64,000 nt of DNA from Rhodobacteraceae bacterium M385 (GTDB lineage: Bacteria > Pseudomonadota > Alphaproteobacteria > Rhodobacterales > Rhodobacteraceae): NCBI GenBank assembly GCA_025141835.1, contig CP081102.1, positions 3,410,001-3,474,000 of the forward strand, written 5' to 3'. The translations under genes were made by a program, and so were the position numbers. Position 1 is the first letter of the stretch, and each line of letters begins with the position of its first letter. Positions 7,934 to 15,767 of this stretch are shown piece after piece. Below the pieces are notes generated by a model that made no database searches, was not told the DNA's origin, and worked only from the letters and a program-made list of their open reading frames with translations.

Positions 7934-9187
7934 ATGCCATCACGGATCTATCTGGGAAGTTGGCGGCTGCCCGATTGGGCGCATTGGTATGTCAGCTATG
8001 GCACGGCGGGCCTGACGGGGCCGGAATTGCGCCAGCGGCGCACGCTCAACATTATTTCGGCGCTTATTCCTCTGTCGGGCAGTTCCTATGCCTCACTCTA
8101 TCTGACGATGGATGCACAGGGGCTGTGGCCTGCGGCGGTTGCGGTATCGCTGTTTGGCCTGTTTCTTCTTTGGCCGATGATTGCGGCGCGCAACACGCTG
8201 GCCGCTTGGATATTCGGGGCAAGCGTTGCCGTGATTGTGCAAGCCATATTGGTTTGGCTGTTGGGGAAAGGGTCTGGCCTGCACCTGTATTTCCTCAGCA
8301 TCCCCGTCATCGCTATCGTGTGCTTTGGCACGCAGCGCATCGGCATGTTGATCGGCCTTGTTCTTCTGTGCGCGGCGGCCATGGTCTATTCTGAGATGGC
8401 GCTTCTGGCGCCCGCATCCTTCATCCGCGTGGGGGATGGATTGCTGGCCTTCCTGCAAGTCAGCGCCTTCGTGGTGGTGACTTGCTTCGCCACGCTTGGC
8501 GTCTATGTGGGCTTTCTACACGCCGACAAGGCCGAGCGGTCATTGGAAGTGGAATATGCCCGCTCAGAAGACCTGCTCTATAGCCTCCTGCCCCGCGAAA
8601 TCGCTACCCGCCTCAAGGCCGCCCCCCATACTACGATTGCCGATAGCCTGCCCAATGTGGCTATCGTGTTTGCCGATATCGCCAATTTCACCCCCCTTTC
8701 GATCCGGCTGGACCCGCAAGAGGTGGTGGAACTGCTCAACAGCGTTTTCACGGACTTCGATGCGCTGGCCGACCGCCACAGAATGGAGAAGATCAAGACC
8801 ATCGGCGACGCCTATATGGTGGCCGCGGGCATGCCCAATCCCGTAGGTGACCCGGTCCATCGCGCTGCCGATATGGCCCTTGATATGTTGCGGGTCGCCA
8901 AGGCGTCGTCGGCGCTTTTGCCCGAGGGGTTCGAGATCAGGATCGGCCTGCATGTGGGCCCGGTCGTGGCCGGCGTCATAGGCAACCGCAAGCTGTTCTA
9001 TGACGTCTGGGGTGAGACAGTGAACACCGCCAGCCGCATGGAAAGCTACAGTGCACCGGGGCGCGTTCTGGTGACCCCCGCCGCGCACGCGCAGTTGGGC
9101 GAGGATTTCGTGTTCGAGCCCCGAGGAGAAATCGACGTGAAGGGTATCGGCCCGGTCGAGACGTGGTGGCTCATGGCCCGCGCCTAG
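7934..9187 (+). CDS. Membrane-anchored class III adenylate cyclase
   Basis: Predicted inner-membrane nucleotide cyclase of about 417 residues producing cAMP (possibly cGMP). Residues about 35-205 contain five or six hydrophobic segments forming a compact membrane sensor. The C-terminal catalytic domain keeps the first metal aspartate in F-A-D-I-A-N-F-T, the second in T-I-G-D-A-Y-M, and the transition-state residues in D-V-W-G-E-T-V-N-T-A-S-R-M. It should therefore be active. The ATG at 7934 is chosen over a TTG at 7856 because the extension looks non-conserved and starts with a rare codon. It stands alone as a transcription unit; its input signal is not apparent. Confidence 0.9.
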   Translation: MPSRIYLGSWRLPDWAHWYVSYGTAGLTGPELRQRRTLNIISALIPLSGSSYASLYLTMDAQGLWPAAVAVSLFGLFLLWPMIAARNTLAAWIFGASVAVIVQAILVWLLGKGSGLHLYFLSIPVIAIVCFGTQRIGMLIGLVLLCAAAMVYSEMALLAPASFIRVGDGLLAFLQVSAFVVVTCFATLGVYVGFLHADKAERSLEVEYARSEDLLYSLLPREIATRLKAAPHTTIADSLPNVAIVFADIANFTPLSIRLDPQEVVELLNSVFTDFDALADRHRMEKIKTIGDAYMVAAGMPNPVGDPVHRAADMALDMLRVAKASSALLPEGFEIRIGLHVGPVVAGVIGNRKLFYDVWGETVNTASRMESYSAPGRVLVTPAAHAQLGEDFVFEPRGEIDVKGIGPVETWWLMARA

Positions 9188-9236
9188 GGCCATCTGCGGG
9201 CAAGCGCCGAATGCGCGGCACTCGCCCCAAGGTGAC

Positions 9237-10721
9237 TTAACCCATAACGGTCGAGATCAGGAAGAAGATGATCGCGGACAAGACCGCTGCGGCAGGCACT
9301 GTGATGACCCATGCGGCGATGATCGTCATGAAGTGCGAGCGCCGGACCAACTTGCGGCGACGGCGTTCCTCTGGCGCATATTGGGTGCGGTCAGGCATGG
9401 CGAGGCGGGCGTTCTTGATCCGCCGCTCTGCGTCCCATTCGCGGAAAAAGCCAACCCCAAAGACCGCCCCCACTGCGATGTGAGTGGAGCTGACAGGCAA
9501 GCCCAACCAGCTTGCAACGATCACGGTGATCGCCGCCGACAACGCCACACAATAAGCCCGCATCGGGTTCAGCTTGGTGATCTGGCCCCCGACCATACGG
9601 ATCAGTTTGGGGCCAAACAGGAACAGCCCAAAGGAAATTCCGAACGCGCCAATAACCATGACCCAGAAAGGGATCGAAACGGCCTGTGTAAAGTCACCCG
9701 ATTGCGATGCCTGAACAATGGCAGCCAAGGGACCAACTGCATTAGCCACATCGTTTGCGCCGTGGGCGAAGCTGAGCAGCGCGGCAGAGACAACGAGAGG
9801 GATACCGAACAACACTTTCAAGGACTTGTTGCGGTTCTCCAGCCCCTCGGATTGTTTGCGGATCACAGGGATCATCACCAGCCAAACCAAGACGCCAATC
9901 GCCGCGCCAATCATCAGTGCCGTGGGCATATCAATCGGCAAGACCTTCTTCAGACCCTTCAGCGCCAAATATGCCGCGAAGGTACCCGCCATGATGCCGA
10001 CCAGCACTGGCACCCAAACGCGGGCCGAGGCGATTTTGTCTTCACGGTAGATGATGCGCGACTTGATCAAGGCCAGGAACAAAGCAGCCACAGCGCCGCC
10101 CAAAACCGGAGAGATCACCCAACTTGCTGCAATCGCGCCCATCGTGGGCCAATTGACCGCCGCGAAGCCTGCCGCTGCAATGCCCGCGCCCATCACGCCG
10201 CCCACAACCGAATGGGTCGTGGAAACCGGCGCGCCGACCCATGTAGCAAGGTTTACCCAAAGGGCCGCGGCCAACAGAGCCGCCATCATCGCCCATACAA
10301 ATACGGCGGCGGTGCCCATGCTTTCTGGCGCAATGATGCCTTTGGCGATGGTAGAGACAACATCTCCGCCCGCGATCAACGCGCCTGCGCTCTCGAAAAT
10401 CACCGCAATCGCGATGGCGCCGCCCATGGAAAGCGCGTTTGCACCCACGGCGGGACCCATGTTGTTGGCGACGTCATTGGCGCCAATATTCAGCGCCATG
10501 TAAGCGCCAAGGCAGGCCGCCACCACCACAATCAGCGTATTGTTCGCTTGCCCAAAAAACAGCATCGCGCCCAAACCGGCCAACAGCACGAAGACCAAGG
10601 AAACCCCTGTCCCCACCATTGGTCGTGCAACCATGTTTGTCGCGTTCTCTAGATACGAGAAGCGCGCAAGGTCGCGGTCTAGCGTCTCTAAGTGACGCGG
10701 ATCGCCTTGTTGTTGTGTCAT
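9237..10721 (-). CDS. pit: Inorganic phosphate transporter, PiT family
   Basis: Inner-membrane low-affinity phosphate permease of 494 residues. Both halves carry the PiT signature: N-I-G-A-N-D-V-A-N-N near residue 80 and A-H-G-A-N-D-V-A-N-A in the second half. These are the inverted-repeat motifs of the PHO-4/PitA family, and many hydrophobic helices lie between them. The ATG at 10721 is preferred over an in-frame TTG at 10733. A Pho-box-like direct repeat lies about 90-110 bases upstream. Pit repression by PhoB is known in Sinorhizobium, which makes that site relevant. No PhoU-type partner gene is adjacent. Confidence 0.93.
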   Translation of the reverse strand: MTQQQGDPRHLETLDRDLARFSYLENATNMVARPMVGTGVSLVFVLLAGLGAMLFFGQANNTLIVVVAACLGAYMALNIGANDVANNMGPAVGANALSMGGAIAIAVIFESAGALIAGGDVVSTIAKGIIAPESMGTAAVFVWAMMAALLAAALWVNLATWVGAPVSTTHSVVGGVMGAGIAAAGFAAVNWPTMGAIAASWVISPVLGGAVAALFLALIKSRIIYREDKIASARVWVPVLVGIMAGTFAAYLALKGLKKVLPIDMPTALMIGAAIGVLVWLVMIPVIRKQSEGLENRNKSLKVLFGIPLVVSAALLSFAHGANDVANAVGPLAAIVQASQSGDFTQAVSIPFWVMVIGAFGISFGLFLFGPKLIRMVGGQITKLNPMRAYCVALSAAITVIVASWLGLPVSSTHIAVGAVFGVGFFREWDAERRIKNARLAMPDRTQYAPEERRRRKLVRRSHFMTIIAAWVITVPAAAVLSAIIFFLISTVMG

Positions 10722-10807
10722 ATTAGCCCCCAATTTTCGAGCGCTGTTATCGCTGGCAGCTAATCAAAATCAACGATTCCCAAGTCTCCACTGCCGAAGA
10801 CTCCAGC

Positions 10808-10829
10808 CTGTTACAAAACGGTTACATAT
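10808..10829 (+). promoter_or_regulatory. Candidate Pho box (two 11-bp direct repeats)
   Basis: CTGTTACAAAA at 10808-10818 is followed directly by CGGTTACATAT at 10819-10829; 8 of 11 positions are identical, with the GTTACA cores exactly 11 bases apart. This is the layout of PhoB sites (direct CTGTCAT-like heptamers, 11-bp period). It lies between the divergent pit gene and the DUF4173 operon. Function is inferred from pattern and from the phosphate-transporter neighbour. Confidence 0.5.
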
Positions 10830-10986
10830 CCAACACGCCTCATTCGAGCTCCGATTTGGCGCAGGCCATCCCTGCACAAACTCTGCACAATACGCCCCCG
10901 CCGGCTGCACAGCTAGGGCGGCTCATCTGCAAACCAAGCGGTCACATCTGGCGTCAGAAAAAACGCACCCGATGAGGAGAGATGTC

Positions 10987-12525
10987 ATGGACACGCAATT
11001 GGTCATCCGCGGCTTGCCCGAACGGCTCGCAAAGGACGCATGGTGGTTTCTGGACGAGGTCCACCAAACCCCGCAGGCAAGCGAAAAGACGGCGACCGCG
11101 AACATCGCCGCGCCGCATGGAAGTCTTTTCCTGACCGGGCGCATGTCGCCCAAAGCAATCGGCGCATTGGCGGTGATGATCCTGCTGGCGGATCAACTAT
11201 TTTGGCAGACCGAGCTTGGCATATCCGTCGCGCTATACACCTTGGCGCTGGCCGCCTGCATGTTGGCAATGAAGCCCGGCGGTGTGACCCGAAAAGAGGC
11301 GGGATTGGCGATGGCCTTTGTGGCGGTCTGCGTCCTTCCGGTGGTGGAGCTCGTGCAACCGCTTTCGCTGCTGTTTTGCGTGGCAGCGATCATCGGCGTG
11401 TTGGCATGGATCACCACGGGCACTTACCCAAAGTTGTTGCAAACCACCAAAACGCTGATCGAGGTTTGGTTCATCGGTCCTTTGCTCCTCCCGATCGAGG
11501 CCGCAACAGACCTGCGGGCAAGCACCTCCCGCTTTGACGCAAAGGCCGCGCTGCGGGCCACGGCCCTTCCTCTTGGCATCGGCGGGTTGTTTCTGATCCT
11601 GTTTGCCAGTGCCAACCCTTTGGTGGAGGCCGGATTGGGCCGCGTGACCGCTTTCCACTTGATCTCGTCCGAGCAGTTCTCTCGGGGGGTGTTTTGGGTC
11701 ATCGGGGCTTGCTTGTTGTGGCCCTACCTAACCGCGTCGAGCCGGTTTACGGCGCTCACCCATAAGCCCACGGCGATTTCCTTACCGCTGACCGGATTGG
11801 TTAACGCGGGTTCTGTGCGGTCCTCATTGATCCTGTTCAACGTGATGTTCGCAGTCCAGACCTTCTCGGACATTGGGGTGCTGTCGGGCGGCATGACCCT
11901 GCCCGAGGGGATGACCTACGCAAGCTACGCCCACCGAGGTGCCTACCCTTTGCTCATCACCGCGTTGCTGTCGGGAGCGTTCGCCATAGCGATCCGACCC
12001 ATGGTGGCCCAAAGCGCGTTGCTGCGCGGGCTGATGTACCTATGGTTGGGGCAAACCCTGTTTCTGGTGCTGACCGCCGCCATCCGTCTTGGACTCTATG
12101 TCGAGGCCTATACGCTCACCTACCTGCGGGTCGCTGCGTTCATCTGGATGGGGCTGATTTTTGTCGGAATCGTGCTCATCATCGTGCAGATGGCGCAGAA
12201 TCGCCCGACCGCTTGGTTGATGCGCGGCAACGGCATCGCGGTGGCGGCAACCCTTTATGTCTGCTGCTTCATCAATTTCGCCTACCTGATTACCGATTAT
12301 AACATGTCTCAGACTACTCCCGAGCAGTTGGACCTAGAGTATCTGTGTAATCTTGGCGAACAGGTGATCCCCGCGATGATGGAGTTCGGTGAGATCACCG
12401 ACGATACCGCTTGCGGGCGGGGCGGTTTGCCTGCCCTGCGGTTCGATCCGATCGCCGATTGGCAGGAATGGGGCTTTCGCCGGTGGCGTCTGCAACGCTA
12501 CCTTGAAACCTACCACGACCTTTGA
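10987..12525 (+). CDS. DUF4173-type polytopic membrane protein
   Basis: Predicted inner-membrane protein of 512 residues with roughly ten to twelve hydrophobic segments beginning near residue 50, and a soluble C-terminal tail of about 80 residues. It resembles the DUF4173/DUF4153 membrane family, whose biochemical role is not established. The ATG at 10987 is preceded by GAGGAGAG; an ATG at 10972 overlaps that ribosome-binding site and is less likely. The response-regulator gene begins 11 bases after its stop, so it is probably co-transcribed with the two-component pair and may be a signalling partner, much as CreD accompanies CreBC. That role is inference. Confidence 0.75.
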   Translation: MDTQLVIRGLPERLAKDAWWFLDEVHQTPQASEKTATANIAAPHGSLFLTGRMSPKAIGALAVMILLADQLFWQTELGISVALYTLALAACMLAMKPGGVTRKEAGLAMAFVAVCVLPVVELVQPLSLLFCVAAIIGVLAWITTGTYPKLLQTTKTLIEVWFIGPLLLPIEAATDLRASTSRFDAKAALRATALPLGIGGLFLILFASANPLVEAGLGRVTAFHLISSEQFSRGVFWVIGACLLWPYLTASSRFTALTHKPTAISLPLTGLVNAGSVRSSLILFNVMFAVQTFSDIGVLSGGMTLPEGMTYASYAHRGAYPLLITALLSGAFAIAIRPMVAQSALLRGLMYLWLGQTLFLVLTAAIRLGLYVEAYTLTYLRVAAFIWMGLIFVGIVLIIVQMAQNRPTAWLMRGNGIAVAATLYVCCFINFAYLITDYNMSQTTPEQLDLEYLCNLGEQVIPAMMEFGEITDDTACGRGGLPALRFDPIADWQEWGFRRWRLQRYLETYHDL

Positions 12526-12536
12526 AGGCCCGCGCG

Positions 12537-13226
12537 ATGCCCACGCAAATCCTGATCATCGACGATGATCCCAACATCAAAGACGTCATCGGCTTCGCGG
12601 TGGAGGCGGCAGGGTTTACCCCCGCCTACGCCAGCGACGGGGCCGAGGGGCTGACCAAGGCGCAAAGCGGCGCGTTTGATCTTGTGGTGCTCGATATCGG
12701 GCTGCCCGAGATGGACGGGCTGGAAGTCTGCAAAGCCCTGCGCCGCACATCCGAGGTGCCAATCCTGTTCCTGACCGCCCGCGACGATGAGATTGACCGT
12801 GTGTTGGGAATGGAAATTGGCGGCGACGACTACGTCACCAAACCGTTCAGCCCGCGCGAATTGGTGGCCCGGATCAAGGCCATCTTGAAACGCACAGCGC
12901 GGGTTGCCCCTGCCACCGAGGGACCCCTCACAAGGGGGGCACTGACGGTGGACACTGAACGTCACCAAAGCCAAATTGCGGGGCAAGAGGTGCCCCTGAC
13001 GACCTCGGAATTTTCGCTTCTGACGGCCCTGATGCGGCGGCCCGATCATGTCGTGTCGCGCGCTCAGCTGGTGGATGAGGTTTACGGCGCAAATATCCAC
13101 GTCTCGGATCGCACGATTGACAGCCATATCCGCAATCTTCGTGCCAAGCTGAAAGACGCAGGCTTGCCCGATGCCATAGCCACGGTTCACGGCGTCGGTC
13201 TGCGGATGGGCCCATGCACTCTGTAA
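12537..13226 (+). CDS. OmpR-family response regulator, CreB-like
   Basis: A 229-residue response regulator. The receiver domain (residues 1-120) has acidic residues in I-I-D-D-D, the phospho-acceptor Asp53 in L-D-I-G-L-P, and the conserved lysine in Y-V-T-K-P-F. The C-terminal winged-helix DNA-binding domain spans about 135-225. The start ATG at 12537 matches the family; upstream in-frame codons begin with TTG. The stop overlaps the kinase start by 13 bases in another frame, a sign of translational coupling. CreB-like is a best guess from the pairing with a CreC-like kinase and a membrane protein. Confidence 0.92.
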   Translation: MPTQILIIDDDPNIKDVIGFAVEAAGFTPAYASDGAEGLTKAQSGAFDLVVLDIGLPEMDGLEVCKALRRTSEVPILFLTARDDEIDRVLGMEIGGDDYVTKPFSPRELVARIKAILKRTARVAPATEGPLTRGALTVDTERHQSQIAGQEVPLTTSEFSLLTALMRRPDHVVSRAQLVDEVYGANIHVSDRTIDSHIRNLRAKLKDAGLPDAIATVHGVGLRMGPCTL

Positions 13227-14731
13227 GACGCAAATGGCGGCCCGGTTTGGGGCTCGTGATCCTCGCGGTGTTGGCGCTGGTGCTGTGCTTGCCCATCGCG
13301 GGCCTGTTTCTGTTCCGCTTCTACGCCAACCAATTGGTGCAACAGACCGAGGAAAGCCTGTTGATGCAGGCCGCCGTCCTGACCGCCGCCTATGAGCAAT
13401 TGTACCGCGATGCCGCCGAGGTCACGAACACGCCGCAACTTCCTGCGATCTCTCCTCAGACGCGCAGCTATCAGCCGCTGTTCCCCTCGGTTACCATGAA
13501 CCCTCAGGCGATCCTGCCCCCGCGCCCCGATCCCTTGCCCGCGACTGAGGCCATTGGCGCGGCCTACACCCAGATCGGCCCGCAACTGTCGCTTATCGCC
13601 CTGCGCGCGCAAGAGCAGACCTTGGCAGGCTACCGCTTCCTAGACCGGCACGGCACGGTCATCGCGGGCAGTGCTGAGGATGGCACCTATCTGGGGCACG
13701 TGAACGAAGTCGCGATGGCACTAAACGGCGATGTCGCCTCGGTCGCGCGCACTCGGGTCCGGCCCGCGGGGGAACCTTTGCTCTATCGGCTGTCCCAAGG
13801 CACAAGGGTCCGCATCTTCGTGGCCATGCCAGCGATGGTCGGCGACGACATCATCGGCGTTGTCTACCTCAGCCGCACCCCCAACCACATCTTCCGCTTT
13901 CTTTACGGGGAACGGTGGAACCTGCTGCAAGCAGCGGTCTTCGTGTTGCTGTCCACCGGAGCGATCGGCTTCGTTTTCTGGCGTTTCGTATCGCAACCCA
14001 TCCGGGCGCTGATCCGGCGCACCGACGAGATGCAGGCGGCCTCCAGATGGGAACCACTGGAGCATTACGGCACCCGAGAGGTGGAGACATTGGCCCGTAG
14101 CTTCCAAGCCCTGACCGAGCGGCTGCATCACCAGCGCGATACGCTGACCACCTACACCGCCCATGTCAGCCACGAGATGAAATCGCCCCTGACCTCCATC
14201 AAAGGCGCGGCAGAGCTGATGCAAGACGACATGCCGCCCGAGGTCCGCACCCGGTTTCTGGACAACATCCGCGCCGACGCCGCACGGATTGAGGATTTGC
14301 TGGCACGGATGCGCGACTATTCCGCCGTGGGGGCCGAGACCCTTCGGGGCGAATGCATGGTGCGCGATATCGTACCATCAGTCACGGGGCTCAACGTTTC
14401 GGTCGCACCGGAAGAGGCGACTGCCCCCATCCCCGGCGATGTACTGGCGATGGTCCTGACCCACCTACTGGAAAACGCCACCGATCACGGCGCGACGTCT
14501 GTGCAGATCGACGCCGACGCCAATGGGCTGACAATCACCGACGACGGTCGGGGTATTAGCGAAGGCAACCGCGCCCGTGTGTTCGAGCCGTTCTTCACGA
14601 CCCGCCGGGGCGCGGGCGGCACGGGGATGGGCCTCAACATCGTGCGTTCTGCCGTTGAAGCGGCTGGCGGGGCGATCACGCTGGAACCCTCGGCCAAGGG
14701 CGCACGGTTTCGGATCACCTTCGCGGCGTAG
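13214..14731 (+). CDS. Sensor histidine kinase, CreC-like
   Basis: Inner-membrane kinase of 505 residues. One transmembrane helix lies at about residues 13-33, a periplasmic sensor domain of roughly 200 residues follows, and a second helix lies near 235-255. Then come a HAMP-like linker, a dimerisation domain with the phospho-acceptor His320 in S-H-E-M-K-S-P-L-T-S, and an HATPase domain with N-A-T-D-H, D-D-G-R-G-I and G-M-G-L boxes. It phosphorylates the regulator encoded immediately upstream. The signal is unknown. In enterobacteria CreBC responds to metabolic and cell-wall cues; the resemblance here is only at family level. Confidence 0.9.
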   Translation: MHSVRRKWRPGLGLVILAVLALVLCLPIAGLFLFRFYANQLVQQTEESLLMQAAVLTAAYEQLYRDAAEVTNTPQLPAISPQTRSYQPLFPSVTMNPQAILPPRPDPLPATEAIGAAYTQIGPQLSLIALRAQEQTLAGYRFLDRHGTVIAGSAEDGTYLGHVNEVAMALNGDVASVARTRVRPAGEPLLYRLSQGTRVRIFVAMPAMVGDDIIGVVYLSRTPNHIFRFLYGERWNLLQAAVFVLLSTGAIGFVFWRFVSQPIRALIRRTDEMQAASRWEPLEHYGTREVETLARSFQALTERLHHQRDTLTTYTAHVSHEMKSPLTSIKGAAELMQDDMPPEVRTRFLDNIRADAARIEDLLARMRDYSAVGAETLRGECMVRDIVPSVTGLNVSVAPEEATAPIPGDVLAMVLTHLLENATDHGATSVQIDADANGLTITDDGRGISEGNRARVFEPFFTTRRGAGGTGMGLNIVRSAVEAAGGAITLEPSAKGARFRITFAA

Positions 14732-14758
14732 ACTCTGACGGATGGTCTGCGTATCCGT

Positions 14759-14778
14759 ATAAGATCACGTTTTCTTAT
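14759..14778. promoter_or_regulatory. Inverted repeat just upstream of the LysR gene
   Basis: ATAAGA at 14759-14764 and TCTTAT at 14773-14778 are perfect inverted arms with an eight-base spacer, 13 bases before the regulator ATG. The heptamer CTTATCG at its right arm recurs upstream of hyuA at 15680. Autoregulation by the LysR protein is a plausible reading. Confidence 0.3.
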
Positions 14779-14791
14779 CGGATCACGCTTC

Positions 14792-15673
14792 ATGATAAAA
14801 AGCCAGATCACTCTAAAGCAGCTAGAGGCGTTTATCAGCGTCGTGGATATGGGCACGTTTCGGAAGGCCGCCGATGTCTTGGGGACAACGCAGCCAAATA
14901 TCTCGACCCGGATCGCGGCGCTAGAAACGACATTGGGAACCGTGTTGATGCACCGCGATGCGGGCTCTGTCCGGCTGACCGAGAAGGGGGCAACCTTGCT
15001 CGAGGCCGCGCGAAAAGTGCTTCTGGCGGGCGAGGACTTCCTTGCCATCGCGGGGCGGCAAGACCTCATCGATGATCGCCTGCGCCTTGGGGTGACCGAA
15101 CTTGTCGCCTGCACATGGCTGCACGATTTCCTGCGCGCCTTTCAGCGGCTGTACCCCAATGTCCGGGTGGAGTTGGACGTGAACCTGTCGGTCGAGATCG
15201 AGAAAGACCTTGTCGCAAACCAGTTGGATCTTGCCCTGCAAACCGGACCATTCACGCGCAAGATGGCGGGGACTTTGCCCCTTGGCCAAGCGCCCTATTG
15301 TTGGGTTGTGGCCCCGTCGCTCCCGTTGCCGACCGGGTTTGCCGATCTGTTTGACGGTCCGGTTATCAGCCATGGCCGCGACACGCGCGCTTCGGCAGGG
15401 TTGGCAGAACAGGCCCGCGCCCAGGGGGTGGCGGTGAACCAGATCGTGCATTCCAGCAGCCTCACGTCTTGCGTGGCCATGGCGGTGGACGGCATGGGGC
15501 CCGCCTTGCTGCCCAAAGCGATGGTGGCCGAGGATATTGCCGCCGGTCGGCTGCAAGAATTTAGCTGTGGCTGGCTGCCTGATACGCTTCAGCTATTCGC
15601 CCGTTACGACCCAAAGCGTACGCCGCATTTCGTCCGCGATGCCGCTGAGTTGGCGATGAGTCTGACAGGATAG
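14792..15673 (+). CDS. LysR-family transcriptional regulator
   Basis: A 293-residue LysR-type regulator. The N-terminal winged helix-turn-helix (residues 5-65) reads L-K-Q-L-E-A-F-I-S-V-V and, later, T-Q-P-N-I-S-T-R-I. The C-terminal effector-binding domain spans about 90-290. It lies directly upstream of, and in the same direction as, the hydantoinase genes, with a LysR-type operator in the 94-base gap between them. It is therefore the likely activator of that operon. The effector is unknown, presumably a hydantoin-, oxoproline- or amide-like compound. Confidence 0.93.
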   Translation: MIKSQITLKQLEAFISVVDMGTFRKAADVLGTTQPNISTRIAALETTLGTVLMHRDAGSVRLTEKGATLLEAARKVLLAGEDFLAIAGRQDLIDDRLRLGVTELVACTWLHDFLRAFQRLYPNVRVELDVNLSVEIEKDLVANQLDLALQTGPFTRKMAGTLPLGQAPYCWVVAPSLPLPTGFADLFDGPVISHGRDTRASAGLAEQARAQGVAVNQIVHSSSLTSCVAMAVDGMGPALLPKAMVAEDIAAGRLQEFSCGWLPDTLQLFARYDPKRTPHFVRDAAELAMSLTG

Positions 15674-15682
15674 ATTTTACTT

Positions 15683-15697
15683 ATCGCCCCTTGCGAT
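15683..15697. promoter_or_regulatory. LysR-type operator (T-N11-A) before the hydantoinase operon
   Basis: ATCGC CCCTT GCGAT is a perfect 5-bp inverted repeat with a five-base spacer and fits the T-N11-A rule (T at 15684, A at 15696). It lies 70 bases upstream of the hyuA ATG and directly after the LysR gene. This is a typical location and shape for a LysR activation site. Confidence 0.45.
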
Positions 15698-15767
15698 TCA
15701 ATTGATTGGACCTCTTCTTTCCAATGCCGTTCTATGGCGCTGACCCCCATCGCCCAAGGACCAGCCC

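Noticed and set aside
9333..10652. A 439-codon open frame antisense to the phosphate transporter
   Set aside because: It mirrors a clear Pit gene, is full of His/Arg/Gln/Asn typical of antisense GC-rich frames, and has no recognisable domain.
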